DNA of 64,000 nt, from the NCBI GenBank assembly GCA_037575805.1, contig JAZHPD010000052.1:124001-188000 (forward strand). Direction: 5' to 3'. This document shows, piece by piece, positions 44,396 through 55,601 of this stretch; within the stretch, counting starts at the first letter, position 1, and each line of letters begins with the position of its first letter. The notes beneath the pieces are model-generated. The model made no database searches and had not been told where the DNA came from. It worked only from the letters and a program-made list of their open reading frames with translations. The translations under genes and the position numbers were made by a program. Origin of the DNA: Lecanicillium sp. G3 (taxonomy: Eukaryota > Ascomycota > Sordariomycetes > Hypocreales > Cordycipitaceae).

Positions 44396-44981
44396 ATCTG
44401 CTTTTTGCATTGTAGTCGTTTGTAGACTTGTTTCGTGACTTGGGAATACAGTCACGAGATGTAGCGTAAAAGGATTAGGGAAAAATCAGGGATGATATCA
44501 AAAGGAAATCTTGTTTGTCAAAACAAGTACGCATATCTGGCCATATATAAAACAATAGAGATTTGAAAGAGCCGTACGTCTGTTCTGTTCTGTTTTGTAG
44601 TATTTCGTGTTTGCTTAACGTGATGATGCTACTTGCACACGACCTTGTATGCGTCGCAGGATGGGAATCACTCCTTCAAGATAGCCAAGACGACCAATGC
44701 CTATAAGGCACTTAAGGCTCAAGTCACGTTCGCAGTTCATCCTCGTCCCTCCTGTTAAAGAAAAACACATGTTTTCTATTTTCTAATATATAGATATTAT
44801 GTCCAAGACGCCATACTCCAGTCCCCGACGCCATTTCTCCGTAGATGAGCAAAATTTTCATAATGTGTATGAGTCTCGTTCAGTCATCACTGTGAATAAA
44901 TCTTTCCCAATAAGTATAAAAAAGCCAAAGAAACATAAATCTGTACTAGAAGAAGAAAAAGTCCAACCGCAAAATGTCCCT
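44396..44981. other. convergent intergenic spacer
   Basis: A 3'-to-3' spacer between OLA1 (+) and the unknown nuclear-type gene (-). AT-rich at the right side, with no gene. Confidence 0.5.
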
Positions 44982-46807
44982 TTACATGGTAGAGTACTTG
45001 ACACCACGCTTGCCGAGCTCGCGACGGCCGACGGCATCTTCGGGCCAGGTCCAGCCACGGCTCCTCTTGGCCTCGCGCTTCTCGGCCAGCTGGGGCTGGG
45101 GAATCCAGTCATCACGCTTGAGGGCCTTGCGGCGGGTGCCCTCGACGGGGGCGCCAATCTCGGTCTTGTAGGTGGCGTGGCCGGGGGCGCCGTCGCCGGC
45201 GATCTGGCAGAGGCCCCAGAGGGCGAGACAGGCGGTCAGAGGGATGGACGACTCAGCCTGGGCGAGGTCACAGTCGGGAGCGGCGGCGTTGAGGGGGATG
45301 GAGGTGACGTCTAGCTCTCCAAAGTTGGGGGTGGACTCCTTGCCGTTGCGAACGACGACGAGCTCAATCTCGGTGAGGATGAAGCCGTAGCGGCAGCTGT
45401 GCTCGCGCATGGCGTGGTGAATGGCTCCCAGGCCGCGGAGGTACTCGACGCGCTTGACGTTGCCCTCGACGCGCATGGCGGTGTTGAAGCGGTTGAAGCT
45501 GCGGACGATGCCGACGATGCGGGCGGTGGGCTTGCCGCCGAACATGGCAGCCGCGGTGGACGAGTCGCCGGCGACGGTGCCGACGAAGAGCGGCTCATTC
45601 ATGTTGGCGGGGATGCGGCTGGGCACGGACAGCTGGAGGGGGCGCTGGGAGGACATGGCCAGGGCGGCGTTGAGCTTGGGCAGGTAGTACGAGGCGTAGA
45701 TGCTGTGGAGGGAGGCTTCAGTCTCGGGGTGGCGGGCCGACATGGCGGGCTCGGGAAGGAGAGGAGCCGGGACGGGAGTGTTGAGAAGACCGACGGCGCC
45801 GGGGAGGGCCATGATGGTGCTCATATTGAAGCTGGACCATTGGCGGACGTTGCGGACATCCCACCAGAAGTGCTTGGTGTTGGGGTCGCGGATGGGGTAG
45901 GAGATGGTGCGAACAAGAGAGGCAGCGGGGCTGGGTGAGGTGAGGAAGGACATGAGGGAGATGCAGGCGGTAGGCTCGGGGGTGGAAGCCATGCTCAAGG
46001 GCGAGGTAGAGCGAGGAGCAAAGACCTGGTAGCCGTAGTCTTGCTGAGGCATGGAGTAGTAGTCGGAGCCGCTTCCGACGAGTGCCATGGGGTTGCAGGG
46101 AGGGTATCCGTAGCCGTCGATGACGGCGGTGTCCATGGCAGAGCAGGTAGACGAGCGACGAGAAGACATGTCCTTGGGGAGAGACATGGGCGAGGCCATG
46201 AGGGAGACGTGCGGCTGCTCCTGCGAGGCAGGGGGCGTGAACGAGGACAGATGCGACATGGCCATGCTGGAGATGGCTTCTGGGTTTGTCTGGCTGCGGG
46301 TATGCGTGGCACGCTTCTTTTTGGTGACCTTACGCTGGGGAGGCGGCGTCATGGTCTGCATGCGCGGAGCGACGACGGGAGCGGCGCCGCTGCCGACCTG
46401 CTGGTCCTGGGGACGGATCTTGGGGAGCAGGAGAGGCCCATGCTGGCGCAGGGGAGGGCTGGCGCGCGCGGGCGGCGTGGCCATTCTCATGCAGCCGGAG
46501 TCGGAGTCGGCGGCCGAGTAGACGGTGGAGGCCTTGGAGGAGGAGCGGACATGGCCGGCGGTGCTGTAGTGGGGGATGTCTAGGAGGGAGGACGGGTCGA
46601 AGTAGTAGTTTTGCGGGATGGGATAGTCGTGGGGAGGAGTGAGCGGTCGGTCCAGCGACCCGGGGGAGTCGGCAAGGGAGAAGTCGAAGGCGACGTCAGC
46701 TACCAGACTGTAAGCGCCGGGTGGAAGGGTCAGTAAGAGAGCTTGGGACGGGAGGCTGGGAGAGTAGGCCGGGGTGAAACGGAGAGAGTGGTGACTTACG
46801 CAGACAT
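44982..46807 (-). CDS. conserved fungal protein of unknown function, disordered N-terminus
   Basis: The function is not known to me. Exon 1 is 46807-46800 (8 nt: ATG TCT GC), a 92-bp intron 46799-46708, and exon 2 46707-44982, giving 577 aa. Residues 1-250 are Ser/Pro/Thr-rich with a basic patch, VTKKKRATHTRS, and motifs such as PLTPPHDYP and MASTPEP that could be phosphorylated. The C-terminal half is folded-looking: KHFWWDVRNVRQWSSFN near 295, ARIVGIVRSFNRFNTAMRVE near 420, and HAMREHSCRYGFILTEIELV near 460. A basic C-terminus, DDWIPQPQLAEKREAKRSRG, follows. The composition suits a nuclear regulator, but no DNA-binding domain is visible. A 3.3-kb upstream region, the longest here, fits a regulated gene. 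Confidence 0.87.
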
Positions 46808-49800
46808 GATGAATGATGGGTGAGATTAGTGTATAATGCTTTTGTTGAGTGTAAAGATTGAGAAGACCGGCTCCTGGTAATATGCGATGCAGATGAAAGT
46901 TTGTAAGAGACTGGTGATGACTGTGTGACAGAGAAGTCGTAGCGGTCGTGGCCCGGCCAGCGGACAGGGTCTATAGTCGATAGGTTTGAAGAGCGGTGGA
47001 TGCCGACGTGATTATTGGGAATAGTGAGGATTGCGAGTACAAACAAAAGCAGGCAAGTAAAGATGATGTGAACTAAGATTAATGTAAAGGCGCACAAGAA
47101 GGACTGGAGGAAGGAAGTCCTTGGGAAAACGAGGGCCGAGAGAAGGATGTGTTTGGAATGGTGAGAAGGCGGGAGGAGAGGACGAGCAGGATGAAGCCGT
47201 CTTCTTATCTTCATGGCGAGCGGTAGGTCATGGGTGGATGAGAAGCCGTGGGAGCGTGGTCGAGGTTGCGTCCTGTGGATCGGGTTCGTGCTGGCGTGTG
47301 CAGAGCCGGCCGGTAGAGAGAACCTGAAACGCGAGAGGGTGGTGTCTTGGGGGTGCGTCCTGCGAGATGCGATGCGTGTAAGTGGAATGGGAAGCGTGGA
47401 AGCGTGTAAGCGTGTAAGCCGTGTATCGTGTACGGGATAGTCGGTCGTGTGTGCTGGGGGGGGGGGGGGGCGTGTCGCGCTGAACGAGAGCTGGGACTGA
47501 GTGGAACCTGTCAAGAGATGGAGAGAAAGTACCTGGGGGCGGTGGGCATGCAGGCAGAGAGATACACAAGATACAAGATGGGGTGTTGTGTATCGGTTGT
47601 GTGGTTATTTTGGGCAGAGGTTGTGTAGCCGGTTCTTGACGGTGTACATACATGGTGGACTGGGAGAGCTGGGGGGGCGTGGGCCGGAAGATAGAACCGG
47701 CCCTCATCTGGTGCAACTCGGGCAAAAAAAGGAAAGAATCATTGAGGGTTCTGATTCGTCGGAAAGGAATCTACTGGTTCAGCGGTAACCGTGAGTCAAT
47801 TTTTAGATGGGCATCTACAATGGCAGGGGGGGAGGGGGGTGGGCGTGGTGGATGCAAAGAAGTTGGGCAGGCAACGAATTGACGTGCAGCCATTCAACGG
47901 GCTCAGTTTTTGGTGAGGCGTAAGGCTCTGTGGTGTGTGGCACAAATGCCGGCGAGGGAAACACACAAGGGAAAGCTGTTAGCGTTGGGCTTATATGCAG
48001 GCGGGTGGGTTTGTATGCGACGCTGTATGCTGGTGGACAGCAGCGAATCTGGACACGCTCACGCTTCGCGGTGGTTTGCGTGGGCGCGTACTCTGACTGA
48101 CACGATGGGGGGGGGGGGGGGTCGTGTTCGCGTGGGTTGACGAGAGATGCGTGATGGCGTTTGTGACTGCGCGTGAGAAGCGTGTTGATGAAGACAGTAC
48201 TGTTGTAGACTGCGCGTGAGAGCGTGTTGATGAAGATGTTACTGTATTACGTGTTTGTTACGGCTTGAACCAGATCCCATGGTTTGTGTGACTTCCTCCA
48301 CGGTCAGCGGTTCGGTGTGCTCACATGCCTTGGTAACCCCCTTCTCATCCCAGGAACCAGGAGCGAGAAGGCAAAAAAGCGAGGGGCCGTCTTCACCGGC
48401 CACACCATCAACTCTCATGCAAAGCAGATGAGATGGGCCAGGATAGTACAGGTAGTAGGTAGTAGGTAGTAGAGGGGGGCGGCGGAGGCAGTGCAGAGCC
48501 TCAAATCTTGGTAGCCGCCCGAGCTGATCCGGAAATGAAGGTTTCTATTCTTGCACGCGAGCAGGATGGAATTTGCTGTATAGAATCTAGGGAAGGGGGG
48601 AAGGAGCTGAAGGAGGTCCAGGAACCACCACGGCGGTTAGGTGATGCTACACGACGGGCAGGGGACGGGGACGGGGACGGGGACTATACTGTTGCTTGTC
48701 TACTAGGGCAACTAAATATAACGTGTGTGGTTCCTGGCCCTATAACTACTAACAAGAAAGTAGTGTAATACGGCATAAGCCATAGTGCCAGGCAGGGAAA
48801 CTCGTCAGCTGCAATTGGTCAGTTACAGGATTCGTCCTGTATTCCCGCCCTGGCGCTTAGAAGAGAGGGCTAGGGGTCTGTCGTCTGTGTGTCGATTCAG
48901 AACAAGGGAAACCAACTCTAAATCAGGCTAATTCTCTTTTTTCCTTCTTTCTTCTTCTTTTTTTTTCCCTCCATGTTTTCGCCCTCTCATTTGTTCAGAT
49001 TGCTGACTCGCTGTAATATAGAAAATAACTTGGTACGTCTGCTTTCCCAGCATAAGCAGCGTAAACCCCCCGTTCGCGGGCGCGTAAAAGCTGCTCTGCA
49101 CGCTGATTGGTTCGTCATCACGCGCCCAACACGTCTCCAGCCACACCGCGAAAACACGCTCTCTTTGCTCTTTTACCCTGCAGCGCGCACTCGCCACGCG
49201 TGCTGATTGGTTCCAGCCACACACGTCTTTTCCCTGTACGTGTAAGCTGCAGCTTCAAGTTACCCAGTGCAGTAGTTAGTTAGTTTACCGTGTAGACTCA
49301 TGCAGTGCATATTAAAGAGGGAGAGAGAGAGAGAAAAAAATGTAACGTTGACGGGCGTGGCAAGTATGACTCTTCGTCTTACTTACTACAGGTGTCAAGG
49401 CTAGAATCTTTTTTCCCGCCGCTTCTCCGTATGTTTCCGCTCGTCAGCCGTCGCTGCAATCCACTGGTTGATAGCGCCCAGGTGTTTTCCGCACGCCCGC
49501 CCACACACACAGCCTTGCTCGCTCTCGCCCGTGTTTCACCATCTTGACCAGACGGGGGAACCACACTAACCTCCGCTAGTTACCACCCACGTTCTGCGTC
49601 CAGCTGGCCTTGTTCAGACGACCACGGGCCGTTCAAGCCTCACTTGCTCACTTGTTTCGAAACGTACCCATAGAACTGTTTCCTGCTTTCTCCCAAACAG
49701 AGGCTACCCGGATCTCTTGCTGTGACATAATGTACTAAACAAGACAATGTCGCCGAGATAAGTCTTGCACTGATGCACGCTGTCAACTTCACTCAACTCA

Positions 49801-50068
49801 ACTCAACTTATACCTGTAACCGCTCAACGTCTTTTATATGTAGTTATTCTATTGAAATTCTGAAGAGAAAATCCAAGTCATCCAGAATGTGATATCAATC
49901 GCGCCTGCTTTTGACCTAATGCGCCAATGTAAATATGCTTTGTGTGTTTTTCATTACTCAACACCCTCGGCACCCTCAAATGCCAATGTCAATCAATACC
50001 AACATCGCCAGCATTGCTCGCTTCTTCCATCGCTAATAGTTACTCCGCTTCCTTGGGTCCTCACTTCC
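46808..50068. other. 3.3-kb intergenic region rich in simple repeats
   Basis: No gene is supported. It includes two G15 tracts (47456-47470 and 48107-48121), a short tandem duplication at 48165-48246, a GGGGAC repeat near 48661-48684, and a GA run near 49318-49338. A repeated 12-mer, GCTGATTGGTTC (CCAAT-box type), lies at 49102-49113 and 49202-49213. It contains the promoter of the gene starting at 46807 and the 3' end of the Vrl1-like gene. Confidence 0.55.
48165..48246. repeat. imperfect tandem duplication, 43-bp period
   Basis: Two adjacent copies of GACTGCGCGTGAGA-(A)GCGTGTTGATGAAGA, followed by ACTGT-type ends, start at 48165 and 48208. Confidence 0.75.
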
Positions 50069-53000
50069 TCACTGCCCATGCGTCTCGGGCCCCCACGTTC
50101 CGTTGCTCGCTGTCGGCGGGGTCTCGGATGCAGCTCCTGCCCGAATCGCCCGCAGCGCCCTCGTCATTCCCTCCAGCCTCATCCTCTCTTGGAGCACCAT
50201 CCCCCGCGCATACTCCCTCAGCGCCCGTCTGGTCATTGTGTCGTGCATGTTCTGCCAGCCCGCCAGCTCGGCCGCCACTGTCTGCTGGGTATATCGCAGC
50301 TCTCGTGCCATGTACGAGGCCTCCTGCCGCCATCGCTGCGCCTTCTTCTCCTTCTCCTCCTGCAGTCTCTGTCGCGTATCGTCCAGCAGCCCCAGCGGCC
50401 ATCTCGACGACCTGCCAATTGAGCCTTGGTTCCTGTCTGCCTCTCTCTTGGCATTGGTGATCTGCGCAATCATCGTCGTAGGCCGCCCGAGCGCCGATAG
50501 GAGAGCTTGCACCGTCGACTGCACCGCAATCAGCGTAGTGTGCAGCGTCATGTGCGGGCTCGACTGCGTAGGCTGCATCGCCCGAGCATACAGCTCCAGC
50601 GCTGCAATGTGGCTTCCGGGCAGGAAAACGAGACCAGATACGCTTCGGTGTAGCAGCACCAACGAGTCATACATGTCGGCCGTCGCCACACCGACACTGT
50701 TGACGCGTCTCGTGGCGCTCTTTGTCGCATAGTTGACGCTGCGCACAGTTTCGCGCGCGTGGTTAACGAACTGTTCGACTTCGCGCAGATCCTGCACCGG
50801 CTCGTACTCTTCTTTGATTCGCTCCACTCGCGCCTCGATCTTGAGCCTTGTCCGTTCCTCCATGGTCCCGAGTTGCAGTTCTGGCACCAAGAAGAATTCC
50901 CACAGCATCTCGTGCTTGGAGAGCGTCGGGTGGTTCAGCATCGTTCGCAGGAACCAGTCCATTTTGGCCTGAATGTCGCGCAGCAGTGCACGGGACGGCT
51001 TCGACGGTAGCTGGAATGGTGTTCGGGTGTCAGTCACAGACGGAACCCAAGACGCCGGATTCTCTTCTGCCAAAAGATGCCCAAGCTGCTCAAAGTCCGA
51101 CAGCGATCGTCGACTTGTCGTCACAGTGTAGCTGTCGTGGTCGGTGGGCGCTGCCGATTTCAGTACCAGACGAACAGTCCCGTCTTCAACGAAAAAGGCC
51201 CGTACGACGCCGGTAATGCGCCCATCTTGTCCAGGTGGCATACTGAACAGGCCGAGGTCGTCAATTTTGTTTCTGACGTCTTCGTCTTTTGCGAGTTCGA
51301 CCGCCGTGAGTCCTCTGGCTTCCCGCGCTCCAAGATCCACGCGAGGATCCGCGAACAAAGACCGGACCATGTCATAACGTCCGTACTTGCTGGCAACCAT
51401 AAGCGGCGTAAAACGCTTCTCATTTGTGGCATTGACGTCCACGTCGCAAAAGTGCAGTATTCTGATCGCCAGTCGCGGGTCGTTGATGATGTGTAACAAT
51501 GTATTGCCTTTCCCATCCACATGTTCATCCACATGAAGAGGCTGGCCGTCACCTTGAGCGACTCTGGCAGCTTTGAGGCCGGCTTCCACCATGTTATAGT
51601 AGTCGGCATGATCATATGATCTGCAGAGGGCGAACAGAGGCGTTTGCCCATTCTTGTCGCGCTGTTTCCATGGAATGAGATAGCCTATTCTTGTGATCAG
51701 GGCCGGCGAGTTGAACAGGTAGTGCCCAAGACTGCGTCCCCAGATATCTTGCTCCTGAATATACTGAACAAGCTGCTCATGCGCAACGCCAGAGCTGATG
51801 CAGTCCAAAAGCGTGTCGATGATTTCCGCGTTGCCCAGCTGCACGCCAGCACTCAGAAGCGTCGTGTTTTCGTTGTTCATGTCCTCAAGGACAGACTGCA
51901 GTGGATAGTAACCGCCCAGTGATAGCAGATATTTCAAAACATTGAGCTGCCCGTTCTGGACTGCCATCATCAACACGGATTCACCAAAGGAGTCGCTGGT
52001 CTGCGCCAGTCGTTCAACGGAAATGTCGCCTTCCAAGGCACTCCCAATGGTCCCGACACTCGTCGAACGTGAGTGAAACGAGAATTCTGAGTCGCTTGAG
52101 AAGCTGCGAGTGTCCATAGATACCTTCTTGACTTTTGGAACTCTAAAGGAACCTGAGTGGCGGTCATCATCATCATCACATTCACCGGCGGTCTGAAAAG
52201 GAAAGACGTGACTTAATCCAGATCCTTTAGAAAGTCGCTCTGGCGTCGCAAGGCCTACCGATGACCTCCTGGAGGATCCATTGGTAAGGCTCCAAGTGAA
52301 AGACGGTCGTCGGCTCGATTTTTGTGAAGCAGGAGGCTCATCCTCTTCGTCATCTTCTATAGCAGATGTGTTGGGTTCCATTATCTTTTTGAGATTCGAC
52401 ATGGAGCCCTTTTTCGCAGCTTCCCAAAGAGCCCTATTCTTCCTGCTGGCGCGTCGCAGGCCTGCCGAGTCCATGGAAAGATATGCCAGTACCGCCTCAA
52501 ACGTGCTGAGTGCATATCCGAGCTCGCCACTTTCTACATCGTCGACAAAGATGAAATTTCTTATGTAGCCAAGTCGCGCCTGGAGATTGCGGGTTTGCGA
52601 ACGGATAACCACATAGAGCAGCAGCGATACAAGCGTATCGGCATTGACCGTCATGATAGCTTTTTCTGCCGGCTGCTCGCCTGCCTCCTCGCCCGCTTCC
52701 CCCGTCAATTGCGACACTGTCTTCATCGTGGACAGCAGCAGCTCCAACATTTCCTGAGGGCTCATAGCACTGGATACTTTGCGAAATTCTTCAATCGCGG
52801 GGCCAAGACGAATGATTAGATCATGCTTCGCCTTTGGTCCGCCGTCGATGGCAATTCCAAGCTGCGAAATGTCAATGTACTCCATCTGTCGTATCTTGGC
52901 CTCGAGCTCCAGATCTTCTGGTCGCTTCAGGGAGCATAGCCTCGAAAACAACAAATGGTGTACATTCTCTGTAATGTATCTTTCGATGAGCTTTTCCACA

Positions 53001-54007
53001 ATAGGCCCCGTCAAATCAGTTGTTGCGCCAAGGAGCGAAAGCTGTTGTTTGTCGACACCTTGGAATAAGTCGATTGCGGTGGTCACTGCAGTTTCCAGCG
53101 AAGCGCGCATGACGTCTTCTTCATCCTCGGCGTAGAAATCCTCCGTGACAGGCAAACTATTGTTTCCGCTAGACCCGGGTCGCGAAGTGCGCACGTTGAA
53201 ACTATTCGACCGTGCTCGCTTCATGGCCGCAGCTATGGGGCCATCGGGTTGGGGGTCGGGTATTTCGGCAGCAGAGGGCGGCGCGGGCAGTGGTTTTTGA
53301 AAAACAATGGTGAATTCGGTGAAGATCTCTTCAAGCCCAGGTTGCATTTGTCGAGCAATCATGGGAAAGTTGTTGAGTAGTTCGTGGAAGCTCTTGATGT
53401 CCTTCTTCTTGACGGCCGTATATTCGGATGAATCGCCATTCGTAACTTTTTTGGCGTCGGCTGCTGGCTCAGCTGAAGGTGCTGTAGGCAGCATGGCAGG
53501 TGGAATTTTGATCTCTTCCCATGTGCCTATCAAAGGTTTGGATATGTAGTATAATAGCCATTGTCTCGCTTCAAATGCGTCGGGGTACCAGGTTGCGTCG
53601 CTCTGTGTCTGGGCTTGCGCTAATGACTTGAACCCTATATTCAGTTAGCTGAAGACCAGGCGATGGAAGGACAGCAGAGCATTCCCACCCTTGTTGCTGT
53701 ATATAAAGGCATCCTTGACAATGACGCTCCTCCCGTTGAGCGTCGAGAACTGCTTCGCTTTGCCACGGACCTCGCGCAGGTTCTGGCTAGCATCCTTGCC
53801 GCCAGGCGGCGGGATGCGCAGGACATGGCTGGCTAGAAACTCCTCCGTGGCGACGAGGTCGCTCGTGGAGGAGCCGCTCTCGGTCTCGCGGTGTGTGAGG
53901 AGCACATCCGTCTGCGGGACGAGCAGTATGTAGTGGTGGACGGGGGTGCACTGCGCGGCGACGGAGCTCTTGAAGAAGGCGGCAAGAAAGGGGTTTAGAG
54001 GTAGCAT
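50069..54007 (-). CDS. VRL1: VPS9-ankyrin-PX-BAR protein, Vrl1/VARP-like Rab5 GEF
   Basis: In yeast, Vrl1 with Vin1 forms the VINE endosomal coat and activates Vps21/Rab5. Exon 1 is 54007-53689, a 54-bp intron 53688-53635, and exon 2 53634-50069, giving 1294 aa. The N-terminus has a conserved LPLNPFLAAFFKSSVA-type opening. The VPS9 domain lies at about 330-510 (IVEKLIERYITENVHHLLFS, DTLVSLLLYVVIRSQ). Ankyrin repeats occupy about 640-880 (TPLFALCRSYDHADYYNMVE, RFTPLMVASKYGRYDMVRSL). A PX-like domain spans about 900-1010 (RRSLSDFEQLGHLLAEENPA), followed by a long helical BAR-type region to the end. The splice completes NKGFKSLAQAQ. Domain order matches Vrl1; exact orthology is inferred. Confidence 0.9.
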
Positions 54008-55601
54008 TCATTCGACGTCCTGCGACCTGCGACTTGGAGCGTCGTCGTCGTTGCTGGGCCGCTTTTGCGCAAAGGCAAAAGGGGGGGGTGGCGGTACGTC
54101 GTCGTCGTCGTCGGCCGGGAGTGCGCTGGGGATGGCGGCAGGGATCGTGGCAATCGGGTGCATTCGAGGGTGATGGGTGGTGTCGTGTGAAGGGCTTATT
54201 CGGGTGACATTCGATGCGAGTACGGTAGTCAAAGCTGTCGCGGCGTCGTTGTCGTTTGGTGGACGGCTCAGAACGGGCTTCGCAGTAGGGATAAGCGTTT
54301 GGCTGCAGGAATAGATGGATGGAGCTTCAGCGTTTGAGGCGGGCTGGGGAACTGGGGAACTGACTTCCCACTACAGACAGATTGGCTGGCCTTGTCCGCT
54401 GTCAGCAAGCAGCAAACAAGCACTGTAGAGCTGTTGGAGGCACGGAGCAGGAGCCGATTTTAGCGTCGGGGCGACCAAGCATAGGGGGGGTTTGGGTGGG
54501 CACGGGCTCTAGCTTTTGGTCATTGGCCCCTTGCTGTGTGTCTATCTGCACAATGTTTCTTCAACGTCACACTGGATTCGAGATGAGCAGACAAGGTACA
54601 AAAAGCTTCAAAAGGCCGCACATTCTGCAAATTTCATAAGAGGTGCTGGTGTCTTGACTCAATGGCTTGGCCGCTACACGCAAAACTGATCTGGACCCCG
54701 ACAAGGATACCCTTTGTTCAACGCGGCGAACAGACTTCTGCCAAGACGGAAAAGACCAATCAATTCCACTGCAGCTGGCCTCTCTCCTATGCATTCACGC
54801 AGACGAATACAGATATGCAGCATGCGCGCTGGTCATGACAGCATGGACGCGTAGTACGTCTGTCTCGGTAGGGCGCGCGCCGCTGTCGTCCAGACTTGAC
54901 GGACCGAGCCTCTCGCATGATTGACCGCCCGCGGGGGATGAGACACGCAGACCTCGGCACCCTCCAAGGTAGTGATTTCCTCTTGCTTTTCAGAGAAGCT
55001 CTGGCGGTGCAGATGGGTCAGTCAGTTGGCTGGATGAATGCGCTCTTTTTTCATAATTTGTTGGGGCGGTGAGTTTTTCAACGTCTAACCACTGTGTCAG
55101 TCAATCTATGGTGTATTCGGTCAAGGAATTGTGAACAACTTGACGGCAACATAAGGCTTGAGACTGGGACAAGTACAAAATCAGGGTCTAGCTACGCACG
55201 GCCAGGTGAAACACCGCCAGCACATATCTCAGAGCATATCTCAGAAGGGAAAAAGATGATTCAGAAACTCAAAATGGGACGTCCGTCCTCCATGTTAAAT
55301 GACAAATGCTATGTAAAATGACAAAACTCTCAAATCTTCAGCCTCCGACTGCTTCGCAAGGCCGCAACTTGACATCTTCTGCCTCCGACCACTTCGCAAG
55401 GCCGCAACTTGACATCTTCTGCCTCCGACCACTTCGCAAGGCCGCAACTTGATATCTTCTGCCTCCGACCACTTCGCAAGGCTATGCCCCCTTCTATGCA
55501 TTAAAAAAAAACTTGTTCATGTAATGTTATAAATTTCGATACAACCGTGCACCGTAGAATATATGTTTTTGCTTCAGACGAAGCGATTCAGCCGTGATCC
55601 G
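54008..55601. other. intergenic region between the Vrl1-like gene and the permease
   Basis: Carries the upstream region of the Vrl1-like gene and the permease 3' flank. It contains the 40-bp tandem array at 55334-55483 (separate entry). Several short frames have no support. Confidence 0.5.
55334..55483. repeat. 40-bp tandem minisatellite, about 3.75 copies
   Basis: Units begin ATCTTCWGCCTCCGACYRCT at 55334, 55374, 55414 and 55454, exactly 40 bp apart. The central copies are nearly identical (differences at one to three bases). The last is truncated after CGCAAGGC. It lies just beyond the permease stop codon, about 120 bp away. Confidence 0.95.

Noticed and set aside
47901..48140. Frame at 47910-48140 (+)
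   Set aside because: Runs into the G15 tract and has no motif.
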